This document shows positions 54,162-64,000 of a stretch of 64,000 nucleotides of DNA, piece after piece; position 1 is the stretch's first letter; the number at the start of each line of letters is the position of its first letter. The stretch is taken from positions 30,001 through 94,000 of the forward strand of contig JALUTQ010000003.1 of assembly GCA_032718865.1 (NCBI GenBank). The letters are read 5' to 3'. Position numbers and translations under genes: made by a program. The notes beneath the pieces were generated by a model. It saw only the letters and a program-made list of their open reading frames with translations. It was not told the origin of the DNA and made no database searches. This DNA is from Tilletia caries (taxonomy: Eukaryota > Basidiomycota > Exobasidiomycetes > Tilletiales > Tilletiaceae).

Positions 54162-54509
54162 GTTTACCGGATTCGAACACGCGCTGCTGTCAGTCAGTCA
54201 AGCAGGAATAAGGGAATGAGCGAAACTGGCGAAAATCCTTGCTTGCTGGGCCGAAACTCTACAGTATGTGGCTGTGATCACGGGCTGGTGATCATCAAAC
54301 GCGTCGCGTCGCGTGTTCACAGCAGCGCGCGTGCTCGGTATTTTTCTTGAAAAGCGGCTTTTGCAGCCACGTGTGTTCTCTCGGCCGAGAGCTTGGGGTT
54401 TCAGCACCACCACCCACCCGCGCATCCAAGAAGGGCTTCCTTGCGCATCGGCCACCTCGACCTTCACACCTCTGGACCACACACACACACACACAGCAGA
54501 CAGCCAACG
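54162..54509. promoter_or_regulatory. divergent promoter USP / clathrin light chain
   Basis: 348 bp between the two start codons. It contains GATCACGGGCTGGTGATCATC-like inverted motifs (about 54275-54296) and an (AC) microsatellite at about 54477-54495 just before the clathrin light chain ATG. No TATA box stands out. Confidence 0.5.
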
Positions 54510-55566
<1,057 letters not shown>

Positions 55567-56509
55567 TTCCTTTCACGCATTGTTGCACATGCGCCTGGCC
55601 CCGTCCCTCTCGTCCCCCAGCCCCTCCTGTCCGCTCTCTAGCGCTTCGCCCCGAAGACTCTCTGAAAATATAGCATCGAATCTGTCTCGCACGTACAGAG
55701 ATGCTTTCTTTTCGTTCGGAGTTCAGTAGGCCTGTTCCTCAGGCCTGAAGCCTGAAGCCTAAAGATTCGAGGGAGCTCGCACAACCGTTCAAGGCCCCCG
55801 GCACGGGTGGTAGTCAGAAGGGCACAGACGCATGTGAAGATCATTTGATTGTGAGAGCAAAGAAACGTGCTTTTTGGATTGAACAGCTGGCGAGGATGAG
55901 AAGAACAGCCAGATTGAGAAGAACGGAGAGAGGGGAGAGGAGGAAGCGAGAGAGGATAGATGGAAGAGGAGAGGACAGTCTGCAAACAGTGGGTCCACGA
56001 CTGCGGAGACAGGGAGGTATTCCTCCAAGCCCAGCTCGATGTCGTTTTCCGGAACACTGAGCGAAGATAGTCGGCCTTGCTTTCCCTACGAGGAGACTGG
56101 GATTTCTGATCGACACATAATCTTGAGGGCCCGCGAACCGAAGCTCGAGCGGAGATTATATTGGGTGTCGACGAAAAGCCCTGCTTCGACTCGAAGAGGG
56201 TAGAAAAGGTTGCGGGCATCGGCAGGTGGGGCGAACGTTGGGAGTCGGCCTCGCCAAACTGGTCGCTTGCAAGCTTGGGAAAGGGACATTGCCTGCCCGC
56301 GCTCGAGAGCAAAGGCGGTCAGCTTGATGTGTTTTTCCAGATGCGGTCTCGGGTTGACTTGGCTTCGTTTCCGATGCGACGCTGGGTCGCGATCGAGTGA
56401 CACCGTGAGAGTGTTGTCCGTGAATGGGAGTAATGGCCGGTATTGATGATGAAGAATGACGGTTGAATAGAAAGGGACCCTGCAGTTCAAGGCCCCCCTC
56501 GAAACCCGA
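55567..56509. other. no gene recognised (convergent 3' region)
   Basis: Lies between the convergent 3' ends of the clathrin light chain and the small Ser-rich protein. Minus-strand open frames up to 224 codons have low-complexity composition and no family match, so I read them as chance. The space is long for UTRs alone. Confidence 0.4.
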
Positions 56510-57103
56510 TCAGATGAAGGCTCGGACTTGGCCACGACCAGGAGCGCCGTACTGATCCATGAGCGCCGCAAGAATAGCCTCAGGCGAATCGGGAGCCGGA
56601 GCAGCGATGCCGCCGTTGCTCTTCTTGCTCTTCTTCTCGCCAGCCTCGAAATTGTGCAGCTTGTAGCCGCCGCCGGAGGCACCGATGCCGTATTGGGACG
56701 AGAGGTGGGCGAAGACGAGTTGCGGGTCGGGCTTCGACTGGACTGCGCTGACGGGTTGGTCGACGACGGTGGACGTACTGTCGTTGTTTTTGACCGTGAC
56801 CTTGGTCTTGCGGCCGCCGTTGAATTTGAGGAAGGCAGTAGCTTTCGCCTTGAGCGAGAAGGCAGATGAGGAGGAGGAAGCCGAAGAGGCCGACGATGAG
56901 GATGAGGAAGTGGACGAAGTCATGAAGCTCTTGTCGTCGTTTTCTTTGTCCGAGGAGGGAGAGGTACCGGCGAAGCAGGAGGGAACTCGATAGCCTTGGC
57001 CAGACATGCCGTAGGTGGACTGAAGCTCGGCGAGGGCAGCAGATCGGTCGACGGAGGGACCGTTGTTGGAGATTGAAGTGGTGGTGCTGTGTGTGAAGGA
57101 CAT
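56510..57103 (-). CDS. small serine-rich protein with two short repeats
   Basis: 197 residues, single exon. I do not recognise it. Three related motifs of the form L-x(2)-[LM]-x(2)-[QS]-Y-G-x-x-G-x-G appear: LAELQSTYGMSGQGYRVP (residues about 25-42), FAHLSSQYGIGASGGGYKLH (about 135-154) and ILAALMDQYGAPGRG near the end. Between the first two are a long Ser run (about 62-82) and a basic stretch (LKFNGGRKTKVTVK). The repeat pattern suggests real selection. There is no signal peptide or membrane segment. The ATG at 57103 is followed by an open frame with no upstream in-frame alternative. Confidence 0.6.
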   Translation of the reverse strand: MSFTHSTTTSISNNGPSVDRSAALAELQSTYGMSGQGYRVPSCFAGTSPSSDKENDDKSFMTSSTSSSSSSASSASSSSSAFSLKAKATAFLKFNGGRKTKVTVKNNDSTSTVVDQPVSAVQSKPDPQLVFAHLSSQYGIGASGGGYKLHNFEAGEKKSKKSNGGIAAPAPDSPEAILAALMDQYGAPGRGQVRAFI

Positions 57104-58423
57104 ACTGTTCTTGTTGATGGTGATGGGTAGGCAGGAGTTGACAAGAATGCTGAAGATGTAGATGTTAGATGTGTGATGGAAAAGTGAGGGGGAGGAAAAG
57201 GAAAGGCATCAGCAGAGGAAGCATCTCCTTATACGCAAAATCGAGCAAACAGTCGGCACGGCCAGAACGCATGATTGAGATTCGAGATGGGTGAGAAGGC
57301 TCAGTTGACTGTGCAGAGGGTTAGGACAGGGTTAGAGAGGGTGACTCCGGATACCACATGGGTCGCTGCTTCTGCTGCGCCTTTCGCACGAAAGAAAGAG
57401 AGTTCAGCCCGTGAGTCAGGACGTTGGGAAGGCGGCTGCCGCATGTCAGAGGGTCGGAGAAAGGGAGGAGAGTAAGCGAAGGGTGAGCAACATCAACATG
57501 GACTGAATCAGGGCAAGGGCCGCCAGGAGAAGAACGTTCAGCGTTTGCAGCAGCATGCTGATGCTGGGAGTCAGGCGTATGACTCACCCAGTCAGTACAG
57601 TACATACATAGTGTCCCTGCTGAGTGCTGGTGTCGGGGGTTCATCGGGAAAATGCGGAGCGTCGGAATCGGCGAAAACGGGGAGAAGCGCAGTCGAGTCA
57701 TGCTGCGAGTCAGGAACCCAAGCCAGCATGCTGCCAACTGCCCACCGCCTCCCTCGATGTTGACTGCGGCAGATCCTCCGAATTGGGTCGAGTCGGATTA
57801 GCCGATCAGGGGAGGGGTGGAACATCGCAGTCGTCGTTCGGCAGCGCGGCAGCAAGATAGAGGCAGGAGGGTCATTATGCTCAGTGCCGTGCTCAGTTCG
57901 CACCGGGCGAGAGCTGCGCGAAAGCTTCCCCTCAGCGCTCAGCTCGACCTCGCTCGTCTGCCCAAGGCATGCTCGCCCCCCTTCCTCATCAGCGCTCGGT
58001 GGTGCTCAGCGCTCAGCCAGTGTGCAAGGTTCAGGAACTGAGAATCAGGAACCAGGAGGGTTTGCGATGGATGTCTGCTGTTTGTTGATCGTTAATCTCT
58101 CTTTCCTCAGATCATGCTGTTCCTTGACAATTGACTGACAGTCTCGCCTGCTGATGTCTTCCTCTCCCCCTGATATCCTTTCCCTTTCCCTTTCCCGCCC
58201 TCTGTCTCCTCCTCTTCCTTTCCAATGCTCCCCCTCTCTCTCTCTCGCGCACTTGAACAGCAATTCATTTCATCGAAGGAGACGACACGGGGCGACCGAC
58301 CAGGGGCTGATCATCTCTCTGTTGCCATGGTAACCACAAACAAAAAGCACCCGGCGTACCTGAGTCTCTGGCCCCGGTCCCACCAACCTTCGTCTTCCGC
58401 GCTGCTCCCTTTCCAACCCATTT
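57104..58423. other. intergenic, no gene recognised
   Basis: 1.3 kb between divergent starts. Contains C/T-rich runs (58150-58260) and a CTCAGCGCTCAGC-type repetition (57930-58020). Short open frames lack family resemblance. It must hold the promoters of the small Ser-rich gene and of the F-box gene. Confidence 0.4.
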
Positions 58424-58555
58424 TTGGAAAGACTGGCTGTGAGTTATGATCTCATCCATCTCGTCCCATCGCCCTGGACCTTCCTAAGGCTAAGAGCATA
58501 CAGAACTCAGTGGACAGGGTCAAGTCTAGCTCCGTCCTCGTTCCGACACGATCCA

Positions 58556-59536
58556 ATGGCGATCGGCAACTGTAGCGACACCGAGTCCAAGGACGGCAGT
58601 ATTTCAGGGACCGTACCACCAGCACCCGCCGCTTCATCCCTTCAAACCAGGTCCAAATCCCCACCCCACCTCGACAACCTCCCCACAGAGCTCCTCCGAC
58701 AAATCATAGCCCACCTCGACCCCCCATCCCTACTCACCCTCGCCGCCCTCTCCACCCACCTCCGCTCCGTCCTTCTTCACGGCGCAGAGGACTTACTCGA
58801 GTTGACATGCAGGCGGTATGTCGGGTGGTGGTGGAGGAAGAGCGCGCTTAGCTTTCGACCGCATGAGGCTTTTGTGCAGCTTGTTGGGCTGGTACGGGAG
58901 CGGGCTTGTCCCGTCTGTCGACTGATGCCGGAGCCTGAGCAAAAAGCCGTTGGCCCCGGGGACGGAGGCGAGGGCGAGGGCAAGGGCGAGAGGGAGGGGC
59001 AGGAGAAGGATAACCCCGGCGCATCCGACCTGGCGTGCTCAGCAGCAACCCCATCCACCTCCTCGCAGAAGCACCCCACCAACAAGAAAAAGATGACAAA
59101 CCCCGCAAAAGCGCACCAGATCGAAACCCACATTCTCCTCCCACACATCCGCGCCTGCCGAACCTGTCTGCGCACCCACCCCTCCCTCGCGCTCATCACC
59201 GCCACGACCGCACTCCAGAAATACGGCATCGATCAGTCGACCCTCGACCGAGTCGCACGCTCGTGCTCGGCGTACACGCAGTCCATTCGGTATCCCCACG
59301 GCAAGCCTCGACAGAAGACGCTCTATCTGCTACAGGACATCGTGGCCTACGTCGCCAATCGACAGGCAGAGGACGTACCAGCTGCGAAGGAGGGCTGCGG
59401 AACCGTACCGCCTACAAAGTACAATCCACTCCCGCGCAGTGAAGGCGAACAGGAAGGGGCTACTGCACGTCAAGTGAACGGAGGCGCGGACGATTCGGTA
59501 CGTCAGGCTGGGAAAGCGAAGGATGGATTGAGATAA
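58556..59536 (+). CDS. F-box protein with CxxC motifs
   Basis: 326 residues from the ATG giving MAIGNCSDTESKDG; an in-frame ATG at 58424 would add 44 residues with no conserved look. Residues about 38-75 form an F-box (LDNLPTELLRQIIAHLDPPS then LAALSTHLRSVL), which would bind Skp1 in an SCF ubiquitin ligase. Then WWWRKSALSF, ACPVCRLMP and, after a Gly/Glu linker, HIRACRTCLRTHPSLALI; the two C-x-x-C pairs may coordinate zinc. I cannot name the substrate or orthologue. The 3' UTR has an 18-A run at 59579-59596. Confidence 0.75.
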   Translation: MAIGNCSDTESKDGSISGTVPPAPAASSLQTRSKSPPHLDNLPTELLRQIIAHLDPPSLLTLAALSTHLRSVLLHGAEDLLELTCRRYVGWWWRKSALSFRPHEAFVQLVGLVRERACPVCRLMPEPEQKAVGPGDGGEGEGKGEREGQEKDNPGASDLACSAATPSTSSQKHPTNKKKMTNPAKAHQIETHILLPHIRACRTCLRTHPSLALITATTALQKYGIDQSTLDRVARSCSAYTQSIRYPHGKPRQKTLYLLQDIVAYVANRQAEDVPAAKEGCGTVPPTKYNPLPRSEGEQEGATARQVNGGADDSVRQAGKAKDGLR

Positions 59537-59686
59537 TCGGACCCCCAAGAAGTCCTCTCTGTGATGATTGCTTCAAGGAAAAAAAAAAAAAAAAAACGTC
59601 TATGCAGCGCCTTGACTCCCCCAACGCACACCAGAATCCTCAAAGACACCCCGCGACAGGCCCGCGAGCAAAAGCACCCTGAAGCC

Positions 59687-62770
<3,084 letters not shown>

Positions 62771-63452
62771 ATGCCACGCACATTCACCGCCGAACACGAC
62801 TTCCCGTACCCCTGGGCGCAGACAGCACTGGCCATCTACCACAAGTATCCGAACCCACAGACAGCCCACGTCGTCAGTCTCGACGTGCTCTCCCAGCACT
62901 ACGACCCCATCGCAAAGCAGCTCCGTCTCGAGCGCATCTTGGGCGTCAAGCAGGGCGCGCCCAAGTGGGCCATGCGCGCCCTTGGCGGCGACAACCTCAC
63001 CTACGTACGCGAGGTCATGGTCGTCGATCCCCTCCGCAAGCGCATCGAGATGACCAGCACGAAGTGAGTCGCCAGTCCTTACTCAACAATGCATTCATCA
63101 CTTGCTTCATTGCTCACGAGCCTATGCTGCCCTCGATCGAACTAGCATGAGCCTCAGCAAGTACCTCATGGTCAAGGAGTACATCACCTACGAACCCAGC
63201 ACGCTGGTCTCACCACCAACATCAACATCCATATCGCCATCACCAGAATCGAGCTCAGTATTACTACCAACACAGTCATCAGACAGCACAGCCTTCCGTC
63301 AGGTGGCCGCCATGTCGTCCGACTCCTTCCTGGGCGCCTCGGCCATCGAAGACTGGTCCTTCAGCCGGTTCGGGGACAACGCTGCGAAGGGCAGGAACGG
63401 TCTGATGTCGGTCCTTGAGAGACTATGGGGACCTCCTGCCGTTGCCGCGTGA
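62771..63452 (+). CDS. PRELI/UPS-family mitochondrial lipid-transfer protein
   Basis: PRELI/Ups proteins carry phosphatidic acid or phosphatidylserine across the mitochondrial intermembrane space with Mdm35. Model: join(62771..63063, 63146..63452), 199 residues, one 82 bp phase-2 intron. FTAEHDFPYPWAQTALAIYH, KYPNPQTAHVV and DVLSQHYDPIAKQLRLERIL match the start of the PRELI/MSF1 domain. The C-terminal part keeps MVKEYITYEP and EDWSFSRFGDNAAKG. A Ser/Pro/Thr insert (about 120-150) is unusual. Which of Ups1/2/3 it matches cannot be told by eye. Confidence 0.85.
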
Positions 63453-63751
63453 ATGTGTCCAATCTCCCCCTCTTGCGCGAAAGGAGCGGCACAGGCGCGT
63501 ATGGCGTCAAGCGTCAAGGCTCGAGCAAGCAGGAAGTCGCCGGTACGGGCGTGGTCACGCTATTGACTTCTATGTTCGAATGCATACATCGCAGCTGAAC
63601 TTCGCCGGCCGACAGCAACACACCTATTGACAGCGGCCCGCAATCAAGGTAGAGCCGCGTCCACCAGCCACCTGCCTCGGCCGCACCTGTACTACTTGCC
63701 TCTCACCCGCGCGCATCAATCCACATTCTTGAGCATGGGCCACGGACCTGC
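63453..63751. other. 3' flank of the UPS gene
   Basis: No gene seen; probably 3' UTRs of the UPS gene and of a possible convergent gene to the right. Confidence 0.35.
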
Positions 63752-63997
63752 TTACGTACACTCTACATAGAATCGGGGAGACCTTCCTCCTCCTCCTCCC
63801 GAAATGCATGCAGGTTGCTGACCATCCGAGCGACTTCCATCTCTGATTCCAGGAAAGGTAAAGAGGATGAGCTGGTACTCGCCGCGCATGACAAGCGCGT
63901 CGCCGTCGTCGTCGGGCGTGGCACGAGGGAGCAGCAGCAGCCATGCGAGCGACGGGGCAGCTACAGCATCAGCGCCACCTCCGCAGACACCTTCCAC
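63752..63997 (-). CDS. possible 3' end of a gene cut by the window edge
   Basis: A minus-strand frame runs off the window end and stops at 63752. It contains a hydrophobic A-L-V-M-R-G-E-Y-Q-L-I-L-F-T-F-P-G-I-R-D stretch followed by a Gly-rich tail. Convergent to the UPS gene. I do not recognise a family and it may be chance. Confidence 0.25.
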   Translation of the reverse strand: MEGVCGGGADAVAAPSLAWLLLLPRATPDDDGDALVMRGEYQLILFTFPGIRDGSRSDGQQPACISGGGGGRSPRFYVECT

Positions 63998-64000
63998 CGT

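Noticed and set aside
55638..56312. 224-codon minus-strand ORF after the clathrin light chain
   Set aside because: Low-complexity, no motif, overlaps the clathrin light chain 3' UTR; overlapping frames on the same strand look equally random.

Overview
The window looks like nuclear DNA of a basidiomycete fungus, probably one of the GC-rich, intron-rich Pucciniomycotina-type yeasts (the phylum is well supported, the subgroup is inferred). The signs are short (about 60-100 bp) GT-AG introns of the GTGAGT/GTACGT type, fungal housekeeping genes, long alanine/glycine/serine runs, and a DIRS-type retroelement, MULEs, a Harbinger element and hAT-like and TA-flanked MITEs.

Layout. 1-3.8 kb is a graveyard: two about 170 bp direct repeats, a 3' piece of the large-subunit rRNA gene (minus strand) with its 3' flanking hairpin, then exon fragments of VAC14 and of a biotin-protein ligase. 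3.9-9.4 kb is a nearly complete DIRS-like retroelement (gag with two introns, RT/RNase H, tyrosine recombinase). 9.7-10.4 kb is a TIR element with a tRNA-like core. 10.8-14.4 kb is VAC14 (minus). 14.65-16.9 kb is a MULE inserted in the VAC14/SAP18 divergent promoter, followed by SAP18 (17.0-18.1 kb).

18.9-50.5 kb is a tandem family of four multi-exon membrane-protein genes of unknown function (copy 1 at 18.9, copy 2 truncated at 24.2, copy 3 at 42.1, copy 4 at 46.9 kb). Copies of the SAP18 3' flank (29.0 kb) and of a ubiquitin-protease 3' end (23.4 kb) show that the duplicated unit ran from SAP18 through the membrane gene to the protease. The unit between copies 2 and 3 has been blown apart by transposons: TA-flanked TIR elements, a stand-alone tyrosine recombinase, three mutually nested TIR elements, a dead Harbinger element, and a second MULE that itself carries a hAT-like MITE.

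51.2-63.5 kb is an ordinary gene-dense block: a USP36/Ubp10-like deubiquitinase (minus), clathrin light chain (plus), a small serine-rich protein (minus), an F-box protein (plus), the DEAH helicase PRP43 (minus, eight exons) and a PRELI/UPS mitochondrial lipid-transfer protein (plus). Three gene pairs (VAC14/SAP18, USP/CLC1, PRP43/UPS) share short divergent promoters of about 200-350 bp.

The most unusual signal is a set of three TIR elements of similar length, each flanked by TA and each carrying one antisense tRNA-like module (A box plus B box) near its middle. All model coordinates were derived by hand from splice signals, reading frame and paralogue comparison.
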